Shown here piece after piece: positions 27,600-35,258 of a stretch of 64,000 bases of DNA. The stretch is from contig NZ_JH947126.1 in assembly GCF_000302595.1 (NCBI RefSeq), forward strand, positions 339,223 to 403,222, written 5' to 3'. The notes beneath the pieces were generated by a model. It was not told the DNA's origin. It saw only the letters and a program-made list of their open reading frames with translations, and made no database searches. Both the position numbers and the translations under genes were made by a program. The first letter of the stretch is position 1. Every line of letters begins with the position of its first letter. Origin of the DNA: Pedobacter arcticus A12 (GTDB taxonomy: Bacteria > Bacteroidota > Bacteroidia > Sphingobacteriales > Sphingobacteriaceae).

Positions 27600-27620
27600 G
27601 GCGTAAAGATAATTCGGTGC

Positions 27621-28076
27621 TTAATTTTTCTTTCCTTTACTATGAGCACCGTAACCACGTTCTCCTCGTCCACCTTTCATACCCTCCATCTTCTCTTTTT
27701 GCTCTGGGGTTAAACTTGCTTTAAACGCTTCATGGTTTTTTTTGCTTGCTTCCATGTTCGCTTTCCACACCGCCTTTTGATCTGCATTAAGCGTTGTGTT
27801 CAGCTTTTCCATTCTTTCTTTTCCTTTTAGCGTCCTGTCTTGCATAATTGCTTTCTGATCTGCACTAAGCGAAGCATTAAACTTCTCTTGATTTGCTTTC
27901 ATACTTTCGCGATTTGCTTTCATCTGCGCTTTTTGGGCATCCGTTAAATTTAATTCCGGACGTTCAGCCCTTTCCATTTTTCCTACTGGCTTATCATTGC
28001 TTTGAGCAGATGCGCCAATCGTTAAACCTAAAACCAAAGTGGCTGACAATGCTAGTGTTTTTGCTAAATTCCTCAT
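27621..28076 (-). CDS. Secreted Spy/LTxxQ-like repeat protein
   Basis: A 151-residue protein with a signal peptide (residues about 1-24, ending GASAQ). The mature part is Lys/Glu/Met-rich with repeated units LTDAQKAQM, LSADQKAIM, LNADQKAVW and LTPEQKEKM, which recall the LTxxQ motif of Spy/CpxP periplasmic proteins. Those act as chaperones or stress sensors. The C terminus is Gly/Lys-rich. It is probably periplasmic; the exact role is unknown. Confidence 0.65.
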   Translation of the reverse strand: MRNLAKTLALSATLVLGLTIGASAQSNDKPVGKMERAERPELNLTDAQKAQMKANRESMKANQEKFNASLSADQKAIMQDRTLKGKERMEKLNTTLNADQKAVWKANMEASKKNHEAFKASLTPEQKEKMEGMKGGRGERGYGAHSKGKKN

Positions 28077-28220
28077 ATCTGTTTTATTTAAATTTCATTG
28101 TTTGTAGGTATGATGCATACGGAGAACCAAGGTTTAACCGGCCTATCCGGCAAACGTCAGAATTAACATTAATTAACATACCCTCTAAGACATGATGATG
28201 TTGGGGAAATTTGCAAAAAA

Positions 28221-28246
28221 AAGGCTTTCATTGTAATGAAAGCCTT
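28221..28246 (-). terminator. Intrinsic terminator of the sigma factor operon
   Basis: Perfect 12-bp arms (AAGGCTTTCATT / AATGAAAGCCTT) with a 2-base loop and a minus-strand T-run, 36 bp after the stop of the TPR protein gene. Confidence 0.85.
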
Positions 28247-28282
28247 GGAATATTATTTAAAACGGATTATGATCTAATTTTT

Positions 28283-29017
28283 TTAAAGATCTTTTAACAA
28301 AGCCTGTGCTTTATCATACACATCGGCATCTTCTGGTATTCTGTTTAACCAAGTTTTACATGTTGCCGTATCTTTTTCTTTTAGATAGCTCAAGGCGATA
28401 AAAAACATAGCGTCGTATTTTAAAAGTGATTCTTTAGCAGCAACAGTTGTTAAGTTAGATCTTGCGCTATCAATCTCACTAGCTTTAGCTGATTTCAATT
28501 GCGCAATACCCAGGTAATATCGGAACATATCGTTATTTGGCTCCTTGGTAATTATTGATGTTAATAGCACCTTTGCTTCCTCGTAATCTCCACTATTAAA
28601 AGCATCGGTTGCTTTCTGTTGCACTGTTTGATCATTCTCGCCACGCTCAGCAAAAGAAATCATTTCTGTATCACTGTATTTATTATACAAATTTTTATTC
28701 CAAGGTGCCCAAACCAGTAACCCAATTACCAATACTGCTGCAGCATACCATATTTTGCTAAACGCGATAATTTTTGCGCTAGGTTTCTGCTTTTTAAAGT
28801 GCTCTTTCGTAAACTGTGCTAGGTTTGCTTTAAAAGCCACATCACTTTCCTCTGGCGATAAACTGGGCTTTAAAGTTCCCTTTATATCTCTATAGAGCTT
28901 TAAACTGGCCTGCAATTCGGAGCGCTGGCTCAACGCTTCCTCAAACCCAGGAATATCGTTGGCTTCCATTTCGCCATCCTCATAATTGATTACATCTTTT
29001 TCAGAAAACTTATCCAT
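28283..29017 (-). CDS. Single-pass membrane TPR protein, sigma-factor partner
   Basis: A 244-residue protein. About 95 cytosolic residues precede one transmembrane helix (WYAAAVLVIGLLVWAPW), then TPR-like repeats (AFNSGDYEEAKVLLTSIITKEPNN and following). It overlaps the sigma-factor gene by 8 bp, so the two are coupled. The layout fits an anti-sigma or accessory partner, but no known anti-sigma domain is visible, so this is inferred. Confidence 0.65.
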   Translation of the reverse strand: MDKFSEKDVINYEDGEMEANDIPGFEEALSQRSELQASLKLYRDIKGTLKPSLSPEESDVAFKANLAQFTKEHFKKQKPSAKIIAFSKIWYAAAVLVIGLLVWAPWNKNLYNKYSDTEMISFAERGENDQTVQQKATDAFNSGDYEEAKVLLTSIITKEPNNDMFRYYLGIAQLKSAKASEIDSARSNLTTVAAKESLLKYDAMFFIALSYLKEKDTATCKTWLNRIPEDADVYDKAQALLKDL

Positions 29018-29582
29018 GATTTTTATGCTCCTCCGTTTTAATCATTTGAATTAAAGATGCCAAACACTCCGATTTTTTTTTCCTTAAATAACCGTAGCTT
29101 ACGCCAAGCTGTTCTGCAATTTTCTCCTGATGCTCATCTGATAGCGCCAACGTAATAATTTCTCGACAACGCTCAGACAGTTTTTGAAACATCATTAAAT
29201 AAAGAGAAGATTGTCGCTGTTGTTCTTCCAGTTCATCAGCCTGACGAAATACATCCTCACTAATGTTTAATAAATCGTCTTCGCTTTTTGTTACCGGTAT
29301 AACTGCTCTTTTTTTTAATTCGTTCAACCATTTGCGTTTGCAAACCATCATAAAAAATGCTTCAAACGGGCAGCTCAATTTTAATCCTTTATACTTTGCT
29401 TGGTTGTACAAGTCAATCAAACATTCCTGAAATATATCTCCAGCATCATCCTCGTCTCCACTATTTGCAACAACGTAACGCTTTACCTTATCGGCAAATT
29501 TTGTGTAGATCTGGCTGATCACTTTGCTGTTATTAGCCAGTAACCCGTCTATATAAAACTGATCTGCGTGATTTTTTTCCAA
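29010..29582 (-). CDS. RNA polymerase sigma-70 family (ECF-type) factor
   Basis: A 190-residue protein with a sigma region 2 (GDEDDAGDIFQECLIDLYNQ) and a region 4 HTH (KIAEQLGVSYGYLRKKKSEC). The size is that of ECF sigma factors. It overlaps a membrane TPR protein gene, suggesting that the pair forms a signalling unit. Target genes are unknown. Confidence 0.88.
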   Translation of the reverse strand: MEKNHADQFYIDGLLANNSKVISQIYTKFADKVKRYVVANSGDEDDAGDIFQECLIDLYNQAKYKGLKLSCPFEAFFMMVCKRKWLNELKKRAVIPVTKSEDDLLNISEDVFRQADELEEQQRQSSLYLMMFQKLSERCREIITLALSDEHQEKIAEQLGVSYGYLRKKKSECLASLIQMIKTEEHKNHG

Positions 29583-30018
29583 ACGATAAATTTTTATGAT
29601 GCTAATATAAAAAACTTCTATAAGCTTTTTTTGATGTTGTACGAGCTATAGAAGCTGCTAACCAGGTAATAAAATCTAAAGTTTGTTATATATCCCTTTT
29701 TTTGTAACCTTTGTAGCATAAACATCGTTTAAAAAGCCATAATGGAGCAAGCGCTCATACTATTGCTGGGTTTATTTTTTGTATAGAAGTAAAAATTCAT
29801 TTGAGCAATTCAATTTAAATCCACAAGCATTCTGCCACATTTCCTTACAAATCATCTAGCAAGCACATTGCACCCATATCTTATCTATTCCAAATACAAT
29901 TCCCTTAACGCTGGCTCAAACAAGTATAAAATGCTTTTAAGGGCTATCCAATAGCTAATACTTTTCTATTATTTTTAAATCAAGTACCCATTAATTTTTT
30001 ACAAACAACTCAATAAAC
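29583..30018. promoter_or_regulatory. Divergent intergenic region sigma factor / BclB-like gene
   Basis: About 436 bp of AT-rich DNA between two divergent genes. It must carry promoters for both. I see no ORF, strong palindrome or RNA motif. Confidence 0.4.
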
Positions 30019-31230
30019 ATGAAACTAATCAAACAATTTAAAGCGAAAACCCAATTATTTCTAGTACTACTGATTTTATTTTCAGGTTTAACAATAACGG
30101 CACAAGTGCCTCAAAAAATCAATTACCAAGCAGTAATAAGAAACACTACTGGTCAAGCGCTCATCAACCAAGCGGTGTCTTTGAAAATCAGTATCCTACA
30201 AGGAGCATCAGGTACTACCAAATATGCAGAAACGCATCAAATCTCAACCAATGCTTTTGGCCTGGTTAACCTCAAAATTGGAGATGGTACTATTTTAAGT
30301 GGTACATTAGCAAGTATAGAATGGGCTACGGGAAATAAATTTCTTAAGCTGGAAGTGGATATTGCAGGTGGCAATAGCTACACCGATGTATCAACCGTGG
30401 AGCTGGTAAGCGTTCCATATTCCCTAAACGCGGGCACTAGCGATGATAACCGTTGGGATATTACTGGAAACAACATTAAGAACAATAATACGGGTACAGT
30501 AAGTATTGGAAGCAGTGCGGAAAGCAGTGCAAAACTGGACATTTCTGCTACTAACAAAGGTTTACTAATTCCAAGAGTTACTAAAGCTAATAGACCTGCT
30601 TCAGCCGTAAATGGCTTGCTGATTTATCAAACAGATGATGCCCCAGGCTTTTACTTTTACGATGGAACATTATGGAACAGGCTAGCTACCGGTAGTAAAA
30701 CGCCAGAGCCGAATACAACAGGTGCAATTATTCCTTTCGCATCGGGCAGTACAACTACCTTAACAACCGTGGTTGGCGGTTTAAGCGGTAATGTAGCGGT
30801 ATTAGGTTTTGGTAATTCGGCAACAGCAACTATTACATCTGGCATGATTGACCTTACCGGACAAACGGGCACCTTGCTTAATTTGGCTTTTATCATGCCG
30901 AGAAACGGAAAAATCACCTCTATCTATGCAATGTATAGTATTACTCAAGCAATGTCCTTAATTGGTTCCACTGTAAATTTGACTGCACAACTTTATAAAG
31001 CCAGTGCCGGTAGCAACTCCTTCTCCCCTGTATCTGGCGCTGTTGCAAGTATGACCGGATTGACGGGGATAGCTTCGGCAGGTCAAATCGTAAATGGAAG
31101 CAATACCGGATTGGATATTACCGTTACGGCAGGAGAGCGCTACCTAATGGTTTACAGTGCAACAGCTACAGGCTTAACATTGGTTAATACGATCAATGGC
31201 TATGCAAGTGGCGGAATCAACATTGACTAA
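30019..31230 (+). CDS. Secreted surface protein with exosporium BclB-like C-terminal domain
   Basis: A 403-residue protein with a signal peptide (ending TITAQ). The N-terminal half ([38 protein letters not shown]) matches a Bacteroidota surface-protein pattern that also resembles tail-fibre tips. Residues about 236-403 ([19 protein letters not shown] ... YASGGINID) resemble the C-terminal domain of the Bacillus exosporium glycoprotein BclB. The function is unknown, probably extracellular. It is followed by a T9SS-sorted protein. Confidence 0.7.
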   Translation: MKLIKQFKAKTQLFLVLLILFSGLTITAQVPQKINYQAVIRNTTGQALINQAVSLKISILQGASGTTKYAETHQISTNAFGLVNLKIGDGTILSGTLASIEWATGNKFLKLEVDIAGGNSYTDVSTVELVSVPYSLNAGTSDDNRWDITGNNIKNNNTGTVSIGSSAESSAKLDISATNKGLLIPRVTKANRPASAVNGLLIYQTDDAPGFYFYDGTLWNRLATGSKTPEPNTTGAIIPFASGSTTTLTTVVGGLSGNVAVLGFGNSATATITSGMIDLTGQTGTLLNLAFIMPRNGKITSIYAMYSITQAMSLIGSTVNLTAQLYKASAGSNSFSPVSGAVASMTGLTGIASAGQIVNGSNTGLDITVTAGERYLMVYSATATGLTLVNTINGYASGGINID

Positions 31231-31255
31231 TATTCCACACTTTAAATTTAAAAAA

Positions 31256-32017
31256 ATGAAAAAGAAATTTAGAGCAGCTGTTTATCTGTTATTAACCATG
31301 GTTTCGTTAGGTAGTGCAGAAGCACAAGAAGCTATGCCCTATGTAATTGCAAGCTCAGGAGCTACTGCTAATTTACCCGGGGGATATATTATGGATTTTA
31401 CGGTGGGCGAAACAGCTACTTCCACCATCGGAAACAGCGCTATTTTAACGCAAGGTTTTCACCAAGAATCTACGCTAGGCGCATTGCCTGTAGCGTTATT
31501 AAGTTTCGAAGGAAAAATATTCGGAAACTATAACTTATTGAGCTGGAAAACCTCCTCGGAGAATAACAACAGTCATTTTTTGATAGAGCGGAGCACCGAT
31601 GAGAATCACTTTATTAGCTTGGCTAAGGTTGAGAGCAAAGCTCCACAAGGCACAAGTCAAACTTTATTGAATTATAGTTTTAATGATTTAAATTTTGATA
31701 CGGGTGTAAATTATTACCGCCTTAAACAAGTAGACTTAAACGGTAAAAGCAGTTATTCTAAAATTATAGCGCTTCAATCTGCCCTGCTTTTTAAACAGGA
31801 TTTATGGATAGCACCAAATCCAATAACTACTGATTCAAAACTATATATATCAGGTAAAATTGGTACTTCGGCAAGGGCCCAACTGTTAGATTTATCTGGC
31901 AAGCTGCTAAAAGAAATTAAGATATCATCTCAAGCTACCTTGTTAGGGATAAATATAAACGGCAAAACCAAATTTCCGAGTTTGCAAAACCAAATTTCCG
32001 AAAAAATCACAGAATAA
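31256..32017 (+). pseudogene. T9SS-sorted secreted protein, 3' end replaced by prophage DNA
   Basis: I choose the ATG at 31256 because it begins a clear signal peptide (MKKKFRAAVYLLLTM ... SAEAQ). The middle part (LLSWKTSSENNNSHFLIERS) and the IAPNPITTDSKLYI segment match proteins with a C-terminal Por/T9SS type A sorting domain. That domain should end in a GxYxL-type strand. Instead the frame enters sequence with the phage terminal repeats at about 31941 and stops at 32017. I infer that the prophage inserted here and left a hybrid tail. Confidence 0.65.
31962..32001. repeat. Tandem phage-end repeats (candidate transposase-binding sites)
   Basis: The 18-mer GCAAAACCAAATTTCCGA occurs at 31962-31979 and again at 31984-32001, a 22-bp period. 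MuA binding sites at Mu ends are also about 22 bp. They sit just inside the presumed terminus, which may begin with TG at 31941. Confidence 0.6.
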
Positions 32018-32021
32018 CAAT

Positions 32022-32058
32022 TTAAAGCCTGTTTAAATTTAATTTAAACAGGCTTTAA
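32022..32058. terminator. Intrinsic terminator at the phage terminus
   Basis: A perfect 18-bp inverted repeat (TTAAAGCCTGTTTAAATT and its complement) with a single-base loop. It lies directly after the stop of the formyltransferase-like gene and separates phage from host transcription. Confidence 0.8.
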
Positions 32059-32062
32059 TCAA

Positions 32063-32707
32063 CTAGCATTCCAGCATTAATAAATCAGGCTTGTAAACAT
32101 CTTTGACGTTTGTAGATGGCTCAAACGTACTTAACGTTGGGTCTTGAGGCGTCTTAATGATAACCCCGTTGCCAATATCATCTAAAGCCTGCGAGTATAA
32201 GCGTAATCCCATAGGTAAAAGCTCCTCATTCCACAGCCACTTAGCGCCATCAGGCGGTGGCTTATTAAAAAGTGCTGGCGGAATCCAGCACCAGTCTTGA
32301 TAAGCGATATCGCCTCTATCTATTCCGGCGTTCAGCCAGAACACAGTACCGCCGGTTATTTTATCGCCCATGCGTATTGCCCACTCAATGGAGCTACGCC
32401 CACGGTGTCGTGGTAAGAGCGACGGATGATAACCAATCCAGCCAAGCCGGGGCTTATAACGGGTAAGCTTACCTATATAATCGAATGAGTGGGCGGTAAT
32501 ACCTAAATCGACACCGTCGGGCATTGTATCGGCGGTTAATGTACTGGCGTTGATAATTGGTATATCCCGAATGGCCGCCGCCTTACCAATATACTTATCT
32601 CCAATGGGACAGCACACGCCCACAACCTCAAAGCCTTTCTTTAGGCATAAATCTAGCACTTGCTCGCCAAACCATTTTTGACCGCTTATAAACACTTTAA
32701 ACTTCAT
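32063..32707 (-). CDS. Formyltransferase-like protein (candidate nucleobase-modifying enzyme)
   Basis: A 214-residue protein of the formyl-transfer fold (GART/Fmt type). The core reads YHPSLLPRHRG followed by GDKITGGTVFWLNAGIDRGDI. The conserved His and the later Asp region are present, but the Asn that precedes the His in the usual NxH motif is Gly here. The C-terminal tRNA-binding domain of Fmt is absent. It overlaps the ABC-GNAT gene by 11 bp and is the last gene before the phage end, where Mu has mom. A role in modifying phage DNA is inferred. Confidence 0.7.
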   Translation of the reverse strand: MKFKVFISGQKWFGEQVLDLCLKKGFEVVGVCCPIGDKYIGKAAAIRDIPIINASTLTADTMPDGVDLGITAHSFDYIGKLTRYKPRLGWIGYHPSLLPRHRGRSSIEWAIRMGDKITGGTVFWLNAGIDRGDIAYQDWCWIPPALFNKPPPDGAKWLWNEELLPMGLRLYSQALDDIGNGVIIKTPQDPTLSTFEPSTNVKDVYKPDLLMLEC

Positions 32708-33827
32708 TTGAACCTCCTATATATTTAAACGCCTGAACGGCTCTAAAATGTCCGCCGTATCCCGTTTTAGCGCCTCTTTCTTTTGTTACTGTTTTTGCCA
32801 TGCTCTTTGCGCTCCTTGCCTTGTTTGAGCCGTAAAGCGTTCCGTTGGTTTGTTTCCAAAGTGGGCTGGCTCTCAATGCTCCGCATAACTGCGGGTGCGA
32901 GGTATGAAAGAAAGTACCAAGCTTTCTTTCACAACGCCCGCCACCTTGTAAGTGCATTTCACAAATGGCATTTAAAAACCGTGTACCAACGCCAGCGCCT
33001 TGCCATTCGGGCATAACAACCAACCGAGTAGCTCGGTAAGCGTTTGCTGTGAACAACGGGCAAACCGCTAAATGCGCCACCGCCTCGCCGTTAATAACGC
33101 CTACAAAATATTGCGCCGCCACTGGGTGTGGAAGGTCTAAATAATAATGCGGCTTAAAATATTTCCATGCCCTGCCTGAGATACGATATATTTCCAACTC
33201 GACCGATGGTCGCCGAAGACAGTCTCGCGATAAGCGAGCCTCCCGTGTGTCGTAAACCCAATCGGGTTGGACGTGTTCTAAAATATCATAGTGACAGCTT
33301 AATAAAATGATTTGCCCTTTTCCGGTTTTGCGCCAGGACTTAGCAAATGCCGATGCGCCGACTTTTGCAATCTGCCTGTCCACTACCGAGCTAAACTCAT
33401 CTACAATCGCTTTTTCCGGAGCTTCACAAATCAACCTTGCTAAGCCCGCCCTAAACTGCTCGCCGTTGCTTAGGAGTTTAAACGGTCTCAGCCACGCCGG
33501 AACATCGCCAAGCCCAACCGCCGAAAGTGCAGCGGTAACTTTGTTGAATTCGTCATCGGGTGCGATGTCATCAATTAATGGTTTCTCTGAATTCCAACCG
33601 GCGTATAAGTCAGCAATTTGATTACCGCCCCAAACGGCGTTACCAATACTAGATTTGCCCGATCCGCTGGGACCTACCACCACGCCAATTCGCCAGTTCT
33701 CATCTTCTAATGGAATATCAGCCACATGTTCCCAATTGCTCCCGCTTTCTGCGTTAAACAAACTTTTCACCCTTGCCGCTCTGTAGCTATCAAACTCCGC
33801 ACAGCTGTGTTTAATTTCTACTTTCAT
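32697..33827 (-). CDS. ABC-type ATPase + GNAT acetyltransferase fusion (Mom-position protein)
   Basis: A 376-residue two-domain protein. Residues about 45-215 form an ABC-type ATPase with Walker A GPSGSGKSS, signature LSNGEQFRAGLARL, Walker B KAIVDEFSS and a late His (LLSCHYD). Residues about 215-376 form a GNAT domain with an acetyl-CoA-type loop in VVMPEWQGAGVGTRFL. It has no membrane segments, so it is not a transporter. Mu Mom, at the same genome position, has a GNAT-related fold. The gene is sandwiched in a three-gene unit by 4-bp and 11-bp overlaps. Confidence 0.7.
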   Translation of the reverse strand: MKVEIKHSCAEFDSYRAARVKSLFNAESGSNWEHVADIPLEDENWRIGVVVGPSGSGKSSIGNAVWGGNQIADLYAGWNSEKPLIDDIAPDDEFNKVTAALSAVGLGDVPAWLRPFKLLSNGEQFRAGLARLICEAPEKAIVDEFSSVVDRQIAKVGASAFAKSWRKTGKGQIILLSCHYDILEHVQPDWVYDTREARLSRDCLRRPSVELEIYRISGRAWKYFKPHYYLDLPHPVAAQYFVGVINGEAVAHLAVCPLFTANAYRATRLVVMPEWQGAGVGTRFLNAICEMHLQGGGRCERKLGTFFHTSHPQLCGALRASPLWKQTNGTLYGSNKARSAKSMAKTVTKERGAKTGYGGHFRAVQAFKYIGGSNEV

Positions 33828-33949
33828 ACTACTACAACTTTAAGGGTTAAACCTAATTTTTTAAGCGTTGCGTAAATGCGCTTTTGCTCTTTTTCATTTT
33901 TACAGATGACGACAACGCCATACTGCTCTTTATACGTGTAATTTCCCAT
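33824..33949 (-). CDS. Small 41-residue phage protein
   Basis: Starts at the ATG at 33949 and ends in an ATGA overlap with the ABC-GNAT gene. The peptide contains YGVVVICKNEKEQKRIYATL and ends LKVVVV. This resembles a short alpha/beta motif (VxCxxExEQ ... VVTV) also found at the C terminus of some phage ParB-like or methylase proteins. It sits where Mu carries com but has no zinc-finger cysteines. The function is unknown. Confidence 0.6.
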   Translation of the reverse strand: MGNYTYKEQYGVVVICKNEKEQKRIYATLKKLGLTLKVVVV

Positions 33950-33979
33950 TTTATTTAATTATTTGTTTAGTTTTGTTGC

Positions 33980-34080
33980 TCTCAGGCATTCATAAAAAAA
34001 GGTACGACTATACCGCAATCAAAGGCATTGCCCTTGGCTTGGTATAGTCGTACCTTAATTGTTTTCCGGTTTGCCTGAGA
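33980..34080 (-). terminator. Nested stem-loop ending the late operon
   Basis: The inner perfect 16-bp arms (33999-34014 and 34041-34056, AAGGTACGACTATACC) are followed on the minus strand by a run of seven T residues, an intrinsic terminator. An outer 9-bp pair (TCTCAGGCA at 33980-33988, TGCCTGAGA at 34072-34080) encloses it. It separates the tail operon from the candidate modification cassette. Confidence 0.75.
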
Positions 34081-34109
34081 AACAACCGGAAGCAAAGTCG
34101 AGGGTTTTT

Positions 34110-34400
34110 TTACCCTTTTTTTACTGGCTCGCTGTTCTCAGCTATAATGGCATTAATCTCAGTAACTGTAACGCCAAGCAATTCCAACTCATCTGCAAAG
34201 TCGCCGTTTACGGATTGCCCGTTGCCGTCCACAGATTTGTTTACGAAAATCGTTTTACCGTTTTTCTTGATTTCAGCTTTAACGCTCCCGGTTACTTTGC
34301 CGTTTAAAGTTTCATACTCAAATGAGGTTTTAAATCCGTCGCCAACAATTTCATCTTGAAACTTGGTGGTGGTCTGTACATTTGTTCTTTTAGTTTTCAT
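34110..34400 (-). CDS. Hypothetical phage protein, 96 aa
   Basis: A 96-residue charged protein with alternating strand-like segments (FKTSFEYETLNGKVTGSVKA, KNGKTIFVNKSVDGNG) and a helical tail. It has no signal peptide or membrane segment. It is the last gene of the late minus-strand block, just before a strong terminator. I do not recognise a domain; a small beta-rich accessory protein is possible. Confidence 0.6.
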   Translation of the reverse strand: MKTKRTNVQTTTKFQDEIVGDGFKTSFEYETLNGKVTGSVKAEIKKNGKTIFVNKSVDGNGQSVNGDFADELELLGVTVTEINAIIAENSEPVKKG

Positions 34401-34487
34401 GTTATTGATTTTTAGTTGTTAGTTAGTTGTGATTTCACAGATTTTAGGATTTCACAGATTTGTTAGTTAGTTGTGATTTCACAGATT

Positions 34488-34778
34488 TTAGGATTTCACA
34501 GATTCAATTGTTAATTTTTCTTTCAAATACGCCAATATCTGCACATGGGCAAATGGCTTGTAATACGGATGTTGCTCTACTATTGCAGTGATCTGCTCTA
34601 GCTCATCATTACTTACCTCGGCTGGTTTGCCTGCGTGAAGCTTGCGGGCTATATCGCTAACCTCAATGGTGCTGGCGTTGGTAAATATTAAGTTTCCAAT
34701 TTGCTTAGGGAGGTCATCTACCTTGTAAACGACACCGTTTAAGTCTTTAATTTCGATCGCTTTTAAATCTATTTTCAT
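34488..34778 (-). CDS. Hypothetical phage protein, 96 aa
   Basis: A 96-residue protein with a segment DLKAIEIKDLNGVVYKVDD and a helical C-terminal half (ELEQITAIVEQHPYYKPFAHVQ). It is preceded by a plus-strand lipoprotein gene and followed by repeats of the word GATTTCACAGATTTTAGG. Similar short proteins occur near tail genes of Bacteroidota prophages, but I cannot assign a function. Confidence 0.6.
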   Translation of the reverse strand: MKIDLKAIEIKDLNGVVYKVDDLPKQIGNLIFTNASTIEVSDIARKLHAGKPAEVSNDELEQITAIVEQHPYYKPFAHVQILAYLKEKLTIESVKS

Positions 34779-34804
34779 TTTAATGTTATTTGCTACTTTT
34801 GTGT

Positions 34805-35254
34805 ATGAAAAAATTACTACCTATTCTCATTTTATTATTTGTTTTTGCTTCTTGCAAAAAAGACGACAACTTTATTAATCCTCCAGCAATAACGCCTGTA
34901 CAAAAAGAGGATTCAACGATTACAGTACCTCCATTTTCTGCAACTATGACTGCTAATGGTTCAAAACGAACAATAAACATTGTCGGCGGTTTAACTTATA
35001 TCAAATTCGCCGCCCGTGTACCTATACCTAATGACCCGAGGGCTCAATTCGGTTTTAAAACTTTTATTTTCGACCTTAAATACGATAAGGTTGACGTGAC
35101 AAGCATTCCTCGCAATTTTAACGCTGTTTATACTTTTGTGAGGAATAGCCCCTATAATTACACCTTTATGCATGATGTTATACCAAATGAAACCTACAGT
35201 ATTATTGTCAACGGTCAGGATTTTTTTAATGACACCATTGAGTTTAAATACTAG
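34805..35254 (+). CDS. Small lipoprotein, candidate moron gene
   Basis: I start at the ATG at 34805, which gives a lipoprotein signal (MKKLLPILILLFVFASCKKD, lipobox ASC). The mature part of about 130 residues is beta-rich and unrecognised. It is the only plus-strand gene inside the long minus-strand late block and lies between two tail-side genes. This placement is typical of a moron expressed in the lysogen. A cell-surface role such as superinfection exclusion is possible but not shown. Confidence 0.65.
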   Translation: MKKLLPILILLFVFASCKKDDNFINPPAITPVQKEDSTITVPPFSATMTANGSKRTINIVGGLTYIKFAARVPIPNDPRAQFGFKTFIFDLKYDKVDVTSIPRNFNAVYTFVRNSPYNYTFMHDVIPNETYSIIVNGQDFFNDTIEFKY

Positions 35255-35258
35255 ATTT

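Noticed and set aside
32697-33827. ABC transporter ATPase
   Set aside because: No permease partner and no membrane segments; the C-terminal half is a GNAT domain, so a transport role is unlikely.
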